Assembly: GCF_022448905.1 (NCBI RefSeq)
Contig: NZ_JAKVCW010000017.1
Location: 17,169-81,168 of the forward strand
Source: Shimia sp.
GTDB lineage: Bacteria > Pseudomonadota > Alphaproteobacteria > Rhodobacterales > Rhodobacteraceae
Direction: 5' to 3'
DNA length: 64,000 nt
Under the pieces are notes generated by a model, which searched no databases, was not told where the DNA came from, and saw only the letters and a list, made by a program, of their open reading frames with translations. A program made the translations under genes and the position numbers. Every line of letters begins with the position of its first letter. Position 1 is the stretch's first letter. Positions 47,072-57,092 of the stretch are shown one piece after another.

Positions 47072-49081
47072 ATGCGTGCCACATTCTCACGCAAGGCAGC
47101 GCTGTTGTGCAGCGCTGCTCTTATCTCTGCGACCTCTGTTATGGCGCAGGATGCGGACATCGACTCCACAAACGAAGATTTCGCCCTTGACGAAATTGTG
47201 CTGAAAAAGTCGAAACGTGAAATCCAAACCGAAACAGCGACTTCCGTCACTGTTGTTGAGCAGGACGAGATCAATGACCGTCAGGCCAGCACCATTGCCG
47301 AGCTGGTAGACTCTGTACCCGGTGTAACGATTGTGAATGGTGCGTCTCCACAAGGTTCTGGTATTAACATTCGTGGCTTTGGTGCAAACGGCACCTACGG
47401 CAGCGACCAAAAAGTTCTGATTCAAGTCGACGGTGCCTCGGTTGGCTCCGAAGAACTCTACCGGATCAGTACGCAGCTGTTCACCGACCCAGCTCTATAC
47501 AAACAAGTGTCCGTGCTGCGTGGTCTCGGGGGCTCCTTCGAATACGGCTCCGGTGCCATTGGCGGTGTTGTTCTGCTTGAAACCAAAGATGCCTCCGATT
47601 TCACCGGCGGTGAGGTGGGCTTCCGTTTCCGTCAGACTCTGCAGGGCAGCACCAACGGCAACGGCTTCGCCAGCTCTTCTATTCTGGCTTGGCAGCCAAC
47701 CGAGAACTTCGAGGTTCTGGGGAACTTCACTTACAACAAGCAAAGCGAACAAAAAGACGGTGACGGCAATGTCATTGGTAACTCTGCGTTTGAACTGCCG
47801 TCTTGGGCGATCAAAGCGCGCGGCTACTTCGGCCAGGACCGCGAGCACAGCATCACGCTGAGCCACACCGATTCTCAGGTGCAGGACCGTGACGTGCCAT
47901 ATGACAGTTTTGGCACCACCTCTGATAACTTTGGCAATGTTGACCGTGACATCGACAACAGCGCGACCGTTCTGACTTATAACTACGATTCACTGTCCTC
48001 GGACCTGATCAATCTGGATGTGCAGTACAGCTACGCGGACCAGCAAATTGACCAGACCTACGTCCCAGGTAGTTCGCCTCTGGAGGGCGGCCCGTCCTGG
48101 CCGTTCCTCGAACCGCTGGTCAACTCCAACCACCGCTATGAAACGTCCAAGTTCCTCGTAAAAAACCAAATGAACTTCCTGACGGGCGGCGTCTCGCATG
48201 ACATGCGTGTGGGTGTGGAAGTCAGCCGCCGTGAGCGTCTGGATGCCTCCGCTGCTCCTGGTGGTACAGATGATCGTTTGGCAGTGTTTGTTGTGGACGA
48301 TATCGATTTTGGCAACGGCCTGACCATCACACCGGGCGTGCGTTTCGAAGATCAGAACATCAAAGGTAACGGCACTTATGCCGGTGACTATGACAACAGC
48401 GCCTGGATGGGTAGTTTGTCGGCTCGCTATGCCTTTGGCAGCGGTTTTGCTGTTTTTGGTAGCGCGGGTTACACTGAAAGCATGCCCATCATCGATGATC
48501 TCGGCACGCCGCTGTTCATGACACAGAGCGAAAAGGCGCGGAACTATGAACTTGGTTTCTCCTTCTCCAACGCCAATGTGTTCAGCGACGCGGACACGCT
48601 GCAGCTGAAAGCAACCGCTTATAAAACCGACATTTGGGACATCACCTCCTACAGCAATGCAGACACTGTAGAGACCAAAGGTCTGGAGCTGGAAGCGCGC
48701 TATGTGCACAGCACCGGGTTCTACACTGACATGAACGCCAATATTTCGCGCGGTGAAGAGTTCAATGCCGGTGTTGCTACGGATTGGCGCAACTCGCCGG
48801 CGGACTCTCTGCGTCTGACCCTTGGTAAGCGTTTTGGCGAAACCTTGGACATGTCCTGGGAAATTGTTGCCAATGCCAAGATGGATCGTAGCACAACACC
48901 GACACCATCCTTCAACGCACACAACCTGCGGGCAACCTACATCCCACAAGAAGGCGCGTTTAAGGACACGGAATTCCGTTTCGGTATTGAAAATCTGTTT
49001 GACCAGACCTTCACACCGCACCTGTCTACACGTCCAGCCCCAGGCCGTACGTTCAAAGTTAGCGTGGCAAAAACCTTCTAA
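47072..49081 (+). CDS. hmuR: TonB-dependent haem receptor HmuR
   Basis: Outer-membrane haem receptor, 669 residues. Start ATG 47072 follows GGAAGGA and gives a signal peptide MRATFSRKAALLCSAALISA with cleavage near VMA-QD. The plug domain has IVLKKSKREIQTETATSVTV, IAELVDSVPGVTIVNG, GINIRGFGANG and YKQVSVLRGLGG with GSGAIGGVVLLET. The 22-strand barrel ends with FGIENLFDQTFTPHLSTRPA and the terminal aromatic GRTFKVSVAKTF, as expected for Bam recognition. It is divergent from hmuSTUV, which supports haem as ligand. A frame extended to 46985 lacks signal features. Confidence 0.93.
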   Translation: MRATFSRKAALLCSAALISATSVMAQDADIDSTNEDFALDEIVLKKSKREIQTETATSVTVVEQDEINDRQASTIAELVDSVPGVTIVNGASPQGSGINIRGFGANGTYGSDQKVLIQVDGASVGSEELYRISTQLFTDPALYKQVSVLRGLGGSFEYGSGAIGGVVLLETKDASDFTGGEVGFRFRQTLQGSTNGNGFASSSILAWQPTENFEVLGNFTYNKQSEQKDGDGNVIGNSAFELPSWAIKARGYFGQDREHSITLSHTDSQVQDRDVPYDSFGTTSDNFGNVDRDIDNSATVLTYNYDSLSSDLINLDVQYSYADQQIDQTYVPGSSPLEGGPSWPFLEPLVNSNHRYETSKFLVKNQMNFLTGGVSHDMRVGVEVSRRERLDASAAPGGTDDRLAVFVVDDIDFGNGLTITPGVRFEDQNIKGNGTYAGDYDNSAWMGSLSARYAFGSGFAVFGSAGYTESMPIIDDLGTPLFMTQSEKARNYELGFSFSNANVFSDADTLQLKATAYKTDIWDITSYSNADTVETKGLELEARYVHSTGFYTDMNANISRGEEFNAGVATDWRNSPADSLRLTLGKRFGETLDMSWEIVANAKMDRSTTPTPSFNAHNLRATYIPQEGAFKDTEFRFGIENLFDQTFTPHLSTRPAPGRTFKVSVAKTF

Positions 49082-49156
49082 AGGTCTGACGTAACAGACC
49101 TTTCAAAGGTACAAAACCGGACCGAGCGGCGCCTTCACGGGGTCGCTCGGTTTTTT
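49081..49156 (+). terminator. Double hairpin terminator after hmuR
   Basis: AAGGTCTG/CAGACCTT (49081-49088, 49095-49102) followed by ACCGAGCG/CGCTCGGT (49121-49128, 49144-49151) and a T-run (49151-49156). The second hairpin is a standard intrinsic terminator. Confidence 0.85.
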
Positions 49157-49326
49157 GTGGGGCTGAACTGTTTTGGCTGCACACGAAGTATTTCCTGCCG
49201 GATACGCGGACGACGGTTATTGTGGGTGGAACCTAAACCTCGGCGCAAATTGAGATGTTGTGTTGATGTGCGTCGGTGGCGGACAAGGGGCTGCCGGATT
49301 GATCGAGATTTTCTAAGGACCCCGCC

Positions 49327-50472
49327 ATGCCCATTCTGTCGTCAGACCAACTCAGCGCTCTCACCGCCCTGCGTCATGACCTCCACCGCCGCCCCGAAGT
49401 GTCCGGGGAAGAGGAGCAGACTGCGGCCCGTATCGTGATGGAGCTGGAGGCGTTGGGCGCGGATCGCATCTGGCGCGGCCTTGGTGGTCATGGTGTTGCG
49501 GCGGAGTTCACCGGCGCGGCAGAAGGCCCAACCGTGCTGTTGCGCTGCGAATTGGATGGCCTGCCCATTCGTGAGATTTCCATGTTGCCCTATCGCTCCG
49601 AAGTGGACGGCAAAGGCCATCTCTGCGGCCATGATGGCCATATGGTGTCCATGCTTGGCGTGGGCATGTCACTGGCGGTGCGGCCCGCAACAGGGCGTGT
49701 GATCCTGTTGTTCCAACCGGCCGAAGAAACCGGGGCAGGGGCCAAGGCGGTGGTGGAGGACCCACGGTGGGGTGACATCCGTCCAGACTATGCCTTCGCC
49801 TATCATAATGTCCCCGGCCGTCCATTGGGCGAGATTGGCCTGCGCAGTGGGCCGGGCAACTGTGCCTCGCAAGGAATGCAGATTGTGCTGGAAGGCAAAA
49901 GCTCGCACGCTGCCGCCCCCGAAGACGGTGTGTCCCCGGGGGAGACCATGGCCAAGCTGATGACCGCGCTGCCCAGCCTGAGCCAGGGCAACATCGCCGA
50001 GGAGCACTTTGCGCTGGCCACGCTTACCCATGCCAAACTGGGTGAACCCACCTTTGGCATCGCTCCTGGGGACGGCGAGTTGCGCGTGACCCTACGCTCC
50101 ATGACCAACGCCCGCATGGATCAGCTGATACAAACGGCAACGGGGATTGTGGCGGATGCCGCGGGGCCATTGAAAGTCGACATCCAATGGCATGATGTCT
50201 TCCGTGCGGTGGTGAATGACGCCGAGGCCACCGATGTTGCCCGCAATGCTGCTCAAACACTGGGGCACACAATCCACGAGATGCCCTCGCCCATGCGCTG
50301 GTCAGAGGACTTTGGCCGCATTGGCGATGACGGGGCCAAGGCTGCCATGCTCTATGTCGGCTCCGGTGAAAACACACCGCAACTGCACAACCCAGATTAT
50401 GATTTCCCCGACGCGCTCTTGCCGATTGTTGTGGATCAGTTCCGTGCCATGATCGATCACCTTTTGGGGTAA
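49327..50472 (+). CDS. M20-family amidohydrolase (N-acyl amino acid / hippurate hydrolase type)
   Basis: Cytoplasmic zinc/manganese amidohydrolase, 381 residues. M20D landmarks: RHDLHRRPEVSGEEEQTA at the N terminus, LLRCELDGLPIREIS (metal-bridging Asp region), GHLCGHDGHMVSMLGVGMSL with the metal Cys/His, FQPAEETGAGAKAVV with the catalytic Glu-Glu, AYHNVPGRPLGEIGLRSGP, and SSHAAAPEDGVSPGETMAKL of the dimerisation domain. It likely removes acyl groups from amino acids. No operon partner; 170 nt after the hmuR terminator and 160 nt before coxC. Confidence 0.92.
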   Translation: MPILSSDQLSALTALRHDLHRRPEVSGEEEQTAARIVMELEALGADRIWRGLGGHGVAAEFTGAAEGPTVLLRCELDGLPIREISMLPYRSEVDGKGHLCGHDGHMVSMLGVGMSLAVRPATGRVILLFQPAEETGAGAKAVVEDPRWGDIRPDYAFAYHNVPGRPLGEIGLRSGPGNCASQGMQIVLEGKSSHAAAPEDGVSPGETMAKLMTALPSLSQGNIAEEHFALATLTHAKLGEPTFGIAPGDGELRVTLRSMTNARMDQLIQTATGIVADAAGPLKVDIQWHDVFRAVVNDAEATDVARNAAQTLGHTIHEMPSPMRWSEDFGRIGDDGAKAAMLYVGSGENTPQLHNPDYDFPDALLPIVVDQFRAMIDHLLG

Positions 50473-50631
50473 GCGGTTCGGGGCCTTCGCACACTGCAAT
50501 TTCTTCCCGGAACGGGTCTCTGGCAACGCCCTAACCACAATTATTGCCACGGAAAAATTGCAGTGTGCTTCGGTGTTTGCTAGCGTCGCGCCAGCGACCA
50601 AAACGGCAGCGATAGGGGAGGATTGCAGCGG

Positions 50632-51753
50632 GTGTTGGACTTTACGCACAACCCGTGGCTTGTGGCCACGTCGTTGGCTGTGGCATTGATGGCAGGCTTC
50701 ACCGGCTTGTCCCTTACCCGTGGAGCCAGCGCCTTGCCCGACGCGCGCCGCAAGATTGTGGTGGCACTGGCGGCGGTGGTGTTGGGCGGTGGCATCTGGT
50801 CTATGCACTTCGTCGCCATGCTGGGCCTGCAACTGCCGATCCTGTTTTACTACGACGCGCTGATCACCCTGATTTCGGCACTGGTTGCCATTCTGATGGT
50901 TGGTCTCGCGCTGCTTCTTTTGCACTTCCGCGCCCGCTCACCGCAGGTGATTGTCGCCGCCGGGGTGATTGTTGGCCTTGGCATTGTCGTCATGCATTAC
51001 GTCGGCATGGCGGGTATGCAGCTCTGTAAACCGGTCTATGGCGCTCTGGACGTGGTGATCTCTACCGTGGCCTCCGTGGCGCTGTCGATCCTCGCCATCT
51101 GGGTCGCCTATGATGCCCGCACCCAACGCAACATCGTGCTTGGCACTGTCTGTTTTGGAATCGCGGTGTTCTCCATGCATTTTGTCGCCATCCTGCTCAC
51201 CGGGTTTGAGGTCAGCGACGTGGCCAATGCCGCCGGACCTGCGATGGACAATCAGGTGCTGGCGATGGGCGTGACCTTGGCGGTGTTCCTGATCTGTGGC
51301 GCCTTCCTATTGACCGGCATTACCTTTGTTGGCGCGCCAGAAACTGCTGAGGAGGCCGCTGCTGTCCCAACTCCCGAGCCGCTTACCACAGTCGACCCCG
51401 CTCCCGTAGTTGCGCCGCCCACCGCAGGCGTGCCGTTTGAACGCGAAGGCCAGACCTTCTTTGCCGACCCCAACCACGTCGCCGCTATCCGTGCAGAAGG
51501 CCACTACACGGTGCTCTATCAAGACGCGGAAAAGCTGTTTTGCCCGTGGTCGATCACCGAAGCCGCCAACCGTCTGGAAGCCGCAGGCTTCCTACGCGCC
51601 CACCGCAGCTATCTGATCAACCCAACCCACGTCAGCAGCTTTGAACGCAACAAAGACAACGGGACCCTGTATTTTGACGGCGTAGACAGTCTGCCCAAAG
51701 TGCCGGTGAGCCGCTCGCGAATGGCGCCGCTGCGAGAAGCGCTTGGGTTGTAA
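50632..51753 (+). CDS. coxC: MHYT-LytTR membrane regulator, CoxC/CoxH-like
   Basis: Membrane-bound transcription factor likely to sense CO or a related gas, about 373 residues. Seven-helix MHYT region with three motifs: SMHFVAMLGL, VMHYVGMAGM and SMHFVAILLT. A proline-rich linker (about residues 240-260) leads to a LytTR DNA-binding domain (DPNHVAAIRAEGHYTVLY; FLRAHRSYLINPTHVSSFER). This architecture is that of CoxC and CoxH in Oligotropha cox clusters. Start is uncertain: GTG 50632 is placed about 10 nt after GGGGAGG; TTG 50623 or TTG 50635 are alternatives. It lies upstream of coxMSL with one gene between. The choice of coxC over coxH is by position only. Confidence 0.82.
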   Translation: MLDFTHNPWLVATSLAVALMAGFTGLSLTRGASALPDARRKIVVALAAVVLGGGIWSMHFVAMLGLQLPILFYYDALITLISALVAILMVGLALLLLHFRARSPQVIVAAGVIVGLGIVVMHYVGMAGMQLCKPVYGALDVVISTVASVALSILAIWVAYDARTQRNIVLGTVCFGIAVFSMHFVAILLTGFEVSDVANAAGPAMDNQVLAMGVTLAVFLICGAFLLTGITFVGAPETAEEAAAVPTPEPLTTVDPAPVVAPPTAGVPFEREGQTFFADPNHVAAIRAEGHYTVLYQDAEKLFCPWSITEAANRLEAAGFLRAHRSYLINPTHVSSFERNKDNGTLYFDGVDSLPKVPVSRSRMAPLREALGL

Positions 51754-51908
51754 GCTTTTATAAAATAGAGGCTTAGAGTTTCCGCTTGCTCGCCTCTGTC
51801 CAATGGCATTCAAGTTTAAACAAAATTGGTTGCACTCTCTGGTGCGCAGTTAAGCGAATGCAAACTCTTCTGAGCCGATTGCTGGAAGTGGTTTGTGGGA
51901 GCTATGAC

Positions 51909-52976
51909 ATGCCTGGGTACATCTCGGAATTCAGATATTACGGTCTTTCTAATGAGGAGTTCATCGAAGTCGCGGTGCCGACTGGGACAGATGTCTCTAC
52001 TTATTCTGTGGTGCTGTACCAAGGGAATGGCACAATTGTAGAAAGCTATGCGCTGGGCTATTCTCAAGGCACGTTTGGGAACCAGGATGTCTATGTCATT
52101 GACAGTGATACGGCTGGGTTTAGCTCCATGTCTGGGGCTGGCGAAATGTATTCTGATGATGCTTTGGCCCTTGTCGATGACACCGGAGCGGTTGTTCAGT
52201 TCATCTCTTATTGGGGCAACACAGTAACTGCCGTTGAGGGCCCCGCCGCCGGTATGACCAGTACAGATGTTGGCACCGCGTCCGATGGGGGCAGTTCGCT
52301 ACAGTCTGATGATGGCGGGGCGACTTACTATCAACAGTATGACACCAACAAAGACGTCATTCCGGCGTGTTACGCACCTGGATCACGGATCTCGACACCT
52401 GATGGCTTCAAATTGGTTGAGGATTTAAAGGCTGGTGATTTGGTCGTGACGCTAGATCAGCAGACCGTGCCTGTTCTGTGGGTTTGGTCTGGGAACCAAC
52501 CTCTTGACGATGTCGCATTACACCAGAAGCCAGTGTTGCTCGGGAAGAACTCTCTGGCACCTGGTGTTCCGAACCGCGACTTGATTGTGTCCGGGCAACA
52601 TCGCATTGCCGTTGGAATATGTGGTCAACTCGAAGACGCCTTTCCTACAGCAGCTTTTGTGCCCGCCAAGGCGCTTGTTGGGTTGCCGGGTATTCGTCAT
52701 ATGGCGGGAAAACGGTCGATGCAGTGGCACCACTTTTATTGCGCAAATCATCAGGTTGCCTTCGCTAATGCTGTGGCATCCGAGAGCCTCTTCTTAGGGG
52801 CACAAATCCTTTCCAATCTAGATGTGCAGCAGATGATGCATCTCTCAGAAAGTTTGGGTGGATCACTTGGCTCGGGGCTGACAAAAGACATAGCTCTGCC
52901 CGTGCTCTCTAGGCGCAAGACACTTGATGCACTGAAGGCGCGCGGGTGCAAAAGGACGCATTCTCTGGCAGCGTAA
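51909..52976 (+). CDS. Hint-domain (hedgehog/intein-like) protein with N-terminal lamin-tail-like domain
   Basis: Protein of 355 residues. Start ATG 51909 has GGGAG 7 nt before; a longer frame to 51786 has no signal. Residues about 1-145 (PGYISEFRYYGLSNEEFIEV, VVLYQGNGTIVESYALGYSQ) resemble a lamin-tail/beta-sandwich domain often found on secreted proteins. The Hint domain starts at Cys154 (CYAPGSRISTPDGFKLVEDL) and carries KAGDLVVTLDQQTVPVLWVW and the His motif VSGQHRIAV. Such proteins are abundant in Rhodobacteraceae and probably self-cleave or are type I secreted. Lies between coxC and coxM on the same strand without obvious link to CO oxidation. Confidence 0.85.
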   Translation: MPGYISEFRYYGLSNEEFIEVAVPTGTDVSTYSVVLYQGNGTIVESYALGYSQGTFGNQDVYVIDSDTAGFSSMSGAGEMYSDDALALVDDTGAVVQFISYWGNTVTAVEGPAAGMTSTDVGTASDGGSSLQSDDGGATYYQQYDTNKDVIPACYAPGSRISTPDGFKLVEDLKAGDLVVTLDQQTVPVLWVWSGNQPLDDVALHQKPVLLGKNSLAPGVPNRDLIVSGQHRIAVGICGQLEDAFPTAAFVPAKALVGLPGIRHMAGKRSMQWHHFYCANHQVAFANAVASESLFLGAQILSNLDVQQMMHLSESLGGSLGSGLTKDIALPVLSRRKTLDALKARGCKRTHSLAA

Positions 52977-53215
52977 TCAGGGGCGCAAACCTGCGTGCTG
53001 AGGCATCTGTGGTCCAGGCAGGCTCTTGCTCCGCACAAGTGGCAATGATCGAGGGAAACCTCAGTCTCTCTTACGTGGTTCGCAACTCGTGCAGCCCATT
53101 CGCATTTCGTGCACCGAACCGCGCGGCCTGTTTTTAAAGGCTCGCGTGGCAGCGGCTGCCTTTGGCGGGATGACTCCTGAGGCTCGCATGTCGCGGGCGA
53201 GGGAGGACAAGCCAG

Positions 53216-54079
53216 ATGATACCAGCGGGGTTCGAATACCACCGTCCGTCCGACATTGCGTCGGCGGTTTCAATTTTACAGGAACACGGAGATGAAGCGC
53301 GGGTGATCGCGGGCGGGCACAGCCTGATCCCGATGATGAAACTGCGCATGGCCGACATGGGCCACCTGATCGATCTTCAGGACATCGACGCGCTCAAAGG
53401 CATTTCGCTGATGGGCGATACCGTCACCATTGGGGCCATGGTCACACAGCATGAGTTGATCACCAGCGCGACCTTGGCCAACGCCGTGCCAATCATCAAA
53501 GAAGCGGCGCTGCTGATTGCCGATCCACAGGTGCGCTATGTCGGCACCGTGGGGGGCAATGTCGCCAACGGCGATCCGGGCAACGACATGCCAGGGTTGA
53601 TGCAATGCCTGAACGCGTCTTATGAGCTGAGCGGTCCGGACGGTACGCGCACGGTGGCGGCGCGGGAATTCTACGAGGCGGCCTATTTCACCGCGCGCGA
53701 CGATGAAGAAATCCTGACGCGCATCCACATCCCTGTACCGGCGGCCGGCACCGGCTACGCGTATGAAAAGCAAAAGCGCAAAATTGGCGACTACGCGACC
53801 GCGGCGAGCGCCGTGATGCTGCGCGTGGTGGATGGCGTGTGCGCCGAAGCCAGCATTGCCATGACCAATCTGGCGGATACGCCTGTGTTCGCCGAAGCCG
53901 CTAGTGCCGCACTCTACGGTCGCGCATTGGACGATGCCGCGATTGGCGACGCTGTGAGCGCCGCAATTGAGGCCACAGATCCGGTGGCGGACAACCGTGG
54001 CCCCGTCGAATTCAAGAAACATGTGGCCAGCGTGATTTTGCGCCGCGCGATCGACCGCGCCGCAAGCCGCGCCAGCTGA
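53216..54079 (+). CDS. coxM: Aerobic CO dehydrogenase medium (FAD) subunit CoxM
   Basis: FAD-binding flavoprotein subunit, 287 residues, that passes electrons from the iron-sulfur subunit to the quinone side. FAD motifs [13 protein letters not shown] (about residues 32-44) and [14 protein letters not shown] (about 111-124) match CoxM. The C-terminal domain contains [20 protein letters not shown]-rich, preceded by a 240-nt non-coding stretch after the Hint gene that should contain the coxMSL promoter. The order M-S-L with 11-nt and 4-nt junctions is the classical one for CODH. Confidence 0.96.
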   Translation: MIPAGFEYHRPSDIASAVSILQEHGDEARVIAGGHSLIPMMKLRMADMGHLIDLQDIDALKGISLMGDTVTIGAMVTQHELITSATLANAVPIIKEAALLIADPQVRYVGTVGGNVANGDPGNDMPGLMQCLNASYELSGPDGTRTVAAREFYEAAYFTARDDEEILTRIHIPVPAAGTGYAYEKQKRKIGDYATAASAVMLRVVDGVCAEASIAMTNLADTPVFAEAASAALYGRALDDAAIGDAVSAAIEATDPVADNRGPVEFKKHVASVILRRAIDRAASRAS

Positions 54080-54090
54080 GGGAGAACACC

Positions 54091-54585
54091 ATGTCAAAAA
54101 TGCATGTGAAAATGAACGTGAACGGCAAAGAGGTCGAAGGCCTTGCTGAGCCGCGCACGCTGCTTATCCACTTCCTGCGGGAAAACCTGAACATCACCGG
54201 GCCGCATATTGGCTGCGAAACCTCCCACTGTGGCGCTTGCACGGTGGATATGGATGGCAAATCCGTAAAATCCTGCACCGTCTTTGTCGCGCAGGCGCAG
54301 GGCAAAGACGTCACCACTGTCGAAGGTCTGGTGAATGAGGATGGCAGCCTCGGCGTCATTCAAGAGATGTTCCGCGAACACCATGGCCTGCAGTGCGGCT
54401 TTTGCACGCCGGGTATGATCACCCGCGCGCACCGTTTGCTGCAAGAAAACCCGAACCCAACCGAAGAGGAAATCCGCTTTGGCATGGCGGGCAACCTGTG
54501 CCGCTGCACCGGCTATCAGAACATCGTGAAATCCATCGCGGCAGCGGCTGACACGCTGAACGCTCAGAAGGAGGCGGCAGAATGA
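54091..54585 (+). CDS. coxS: Aerobic CO dehydrogenase small [2Fe-2S] subunit CoxS
   Basis: Electron-transfer subunit, 164 residues, with two [2Fe-2S] clusters. The N-terminal plant-ferredoxin-like cluster is [20 protein letters not shown] then SC. The C-terminal helical cluster is [11 protein letters not shown] with [12 protein letters not shown]. Cysteine spacing is complete, so both clusters should form. It overlaps coxL by 4 nt. Confidence 0.97.
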   Translation: MSKMHVKMNVNGKEVEGLAEPRTLLIHFLRENLNITGPHIGCETSHCGACTVDMDGKSVKSCTVFVAQAQGKDVTTVEGLVNEDGSLGVIQEMFREHHGLQCGFCTPGMITRAHRLLQENPNPTEEEIRFGMAGNLCRCTGYQNIVKSIAAAADTLNAQKEAAE

Positions 54586-57011
54586 ACGAGCAAACTCTGA
54601 CCCCCGAACAGCGCGCCGCCAATCTCAAAGGCATGGGCAGCTCGCGCAAACGTGTTGAAGACGTGCGCTTCACCCAAGGCAAAGGCAACTACGTCGATGA
54701 CATCAAGCTCGATGGCATGTTGTTTGGCGACTTCGTGCGCTCGCCTTATGCCCATGCACGGGTGGTGAGCATCAACACCGAAGAGGCCATGAAGGTGCCG
54801 GGTGTGGTCGCAGTTCTGACCGCCGAAGACCTCGCACCGCTGGGCCTGCACTGGATGCCAACCCTCGCGGGCGACAAACAAATGGTTCTGGCGGACGGCA
54901 AAGTGCTGTTCCAAGGCCAAGAGGTGGCCTTTGTGGTGGCCGAAGACCGTTATGCTGCAGCAGACGCCGCAGAGCTGGTGGAAGTCGACTACGAAGAACT
55001 GCCAGTTGTTGTTGATCCGTTTGAGGCGCTGAAATCCGATGTGGTTCTGCGCGAAGACACGGTGGATGAAAACGGCAATGCCACCGAGGGCGCGCACGGC
55101 CCGCGCAACCATCCCAACCACATTTTCACCTGGGAACAGGGCGAGAAAGAAGCGACCGAAGCTGTTTTGTCCGAGGCGGACGTGGTGGCCGAGGAGATGG
55201 TCTACTACCACCGCACCCACCCGTGCCCGCTGGAAACCTGCGGCTCGGTGGCAAGCATGGACAAAGTCACCGGCAAGCTGACGCTCTGGGGGACCTTCCA
55301 AGCACCACACGCCATCCGCACTGTGGTCTCGCTGATCTCCGGCATTGCGGAGCACAACATCCGCGTGATCTCGCCAGACATAGGCGGCGGCTTTGGCAAC
55401 AAAGTGGGCGCCTATGCCGGCTATGTCTGCTCCGTTGTGGCCTCCATTGTCACTGGCAAGCCGGTGAAGTGGGTCGAGGACCGTATGGAGAACCTCATGT
55501 CCACCGCCTTTGCGCGGGACTACTGGATGAAGGGCAAGATTGCGGCCACAAAGGATGGCAAAATCACTGGCTTGTGGTGTCACACCACGGCGGATCACGG
55601 CGGTTTTGATGCCTGTGCCGACCCAACCAAATTCCCGGCCGGCTTCATGAACATCTGCACCGGGTCTTACGACATCCCAACCGCCTATCTGGCTGTGGAA
55701 GGGGTTTACACCAACAAAGCTCCGGGGGGCGTGGCCTATCGCTGTTCCTTCCGTGTGACCGAAGCGGCCTACTTCATCGAGCGGATGATTGAGGTTTTGG
55801 CGATCAAGTTGAACATGGACGCGGCTGAACTGCGCCGGATCAACTTCATCAAGAAAGACCAATTCCCCTATCAGTCCGCGCTGGGCTGGGAATACGACAG
55901 CGGCGACTACCACACCGCGTGGGACAAAGCACTTGAGAGCGTCGGCTACGACAAACTGCGCGTCGAACAAGCCCAACAGATCGAGGACTTCAAGGCGGGC
56001 AAAACGCGCAAGCTGATGGGCATCGGTCTGACCCATTTCACAGAGATCGTCGGCGCGGGGCCGGTGAAGAATTGTGATATTCTGGGGCTGGGCATGTTTG
56101 ACAGCTGCGAAATCCGCATCCACCCGACAGGGTCCGCGATTGCACGGCTTGGCACAATCTCTCAAGGTCAAGGCCACGCGACCACGTTTGCGCAGATCAT
56201 TGCATCCGAGATTGGCCTGCCGGCCGATGACATCACGCTGGAAGAAGGCGACACAGATACGGCGCCTTACGGTCTTGGCACCTATGGCTCGCGGTCTACG
56301 CCGGTGGCCGGGGCAGCGACAGCCATGGCGGCCCGCAAAATCCGCGCCAAGGCGCAGATGATCGCGGCCTATCTCTTGGAAGTGCACGACGATGACGTGG
56401 AATGGGACATTGATCGTTTTGCAGTGAAAGGTGCGCCAGAGCGGTTCAAGACCATGAAGGAAATCGCCTTTGCGGCCTATAACCAGGCCATTCCGGGGCT
56501 GGAGCCGGGTCTGGAGGCGGTGAGCTACTATGATCCGCCCAACATGACATATCCGTTTGGCGCCTACATCTGTGTGCTCGACATCGATGTGGACACCGGT
56601 GAGGCAGACATCCGCAGCTTCTATGCGCTGGATGACTGTGGCACACGCATCAACCCGATGATCATCGAAGGGCAGGTGCACGGCGGTCTGACCGAAGCGC
56701 TGGCCATCGCGATGGGGCAGGAGATTGCCTATGACGAGATGGGTAACGTGAAAACCGGCACGCTGATGGACTTCTTCATCCCAACGGCCTGGGAGACGCC
56801 GAATTACATCACCGATCACACCACAACCCCAAGCCCGCACCACCCGATTGGTGCCAAAGGCGTGGGCGAGAGCCCGAACGTGGGGGGTGTGCCCTGCTTC
56901 TCCAACGCGGTGCACGACGCCTTCCGTCCTTTTGGGCTGACGCAGACCCATATGCCGCACGATCACTGGCGCATTTGGAAGACCGCCAATGATCTGGGCC
57001 TGCACGGGTGA
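54582..57011 (+). CDS. coxL: Aerobic CO dehydrogenase large molybdenum subunit CoxL, form I
   Basis: Catalytic subunit, 809 residues, oxidising CO to CO2 at the Mo-Cu (molybdopterin cytosine dinucleotide) site. The active-site loop reads AYRCSFR with cysteine at residue 388, the same position as in Oligotropha CoxL; this defines true form I CODH (form II has AYRGAGR). Other conserved parts are the N-terminal [37 protein letters not shown], the MCD-contact [19 protein letters not shown] and the C-terminal active-site Glu region [12 protein letters not shown]. Length and gene order are canonical. CO would serve as supplemental energy source. Confidence 0.98.
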   Translation: MNEQTLTPEQRAANLKGMGSSRKRVEDVRFTQGKGNYVDDIKLDGMLFGDFVRSPYAHARVVSINTEEAMKVPGVVAVLTAEDLAPLGLHWMPTLAGDKQMVLADGKVLFQGQEVAFVVAEDRYAAADAAELVEVDYEELPVVVDPFEALKSDVVLREDTVDENGNATEGAHGPRNHPNHIFTWEQGEKEATEAVLSEADVVAEEMVYYHRTHPCPLETCGSVASMDKVTGKLTLWGTFQAPHAIRTVVSLISGIAEHNIRVISPDIGGGFGNKVGAYAGYVCSVVASIVTGKPVKWVEDRMENLMSTAFARDYWMKGKIAATKDGKITGLWCHTTADHGGFDACADPTKFPAGFMNICTGSYDIPTAYLAVEGVYTNKAPGGVAYRCSFRVTEAAYFIERMIEVLAIKLNMDAAELRRINFIKKDQFPYQSALGWEYDSGDYHTAWDKALESVGYDKLRVEQAQQIEDFKAGKTRKLMGIGLTHFTEIVGAGPVKNCDILGLGMFDSCEIRIHPTGSAIARLGTISQGQGHATTFAQIIASEIGLPADDITLEEGDTDTAPYGLGTYGSRSTPVAGAATAMAARKIRAKAQMIAAYLLEVHDDDVEWDIDRFAVKGAPERFKTMKEIAFAAYNQAIPGLEPGLEAVSYYDPPNMTYPFGAYICVLDIDVDTGEADIRSFYALDDCGTRINPMIIEGQVHGGLTEALAIAMGQEIAYDEMGNVKTGTLMDFFIPTAWETPNYITDHTTTPSPHHPIGAKGVGESPNVGGVPCFSNAVHDAFRPFGLTQTHMPHDHWRIWKTANDLGLHG

Positions 57012-57092
57012 CGCCGTTTCGGGGGCCGCCCGCGCTGCGGGCGGCTGCCTTCGGCGAGGATATTTTGAGAATGAGAATGTGAGGGGCGCGCG

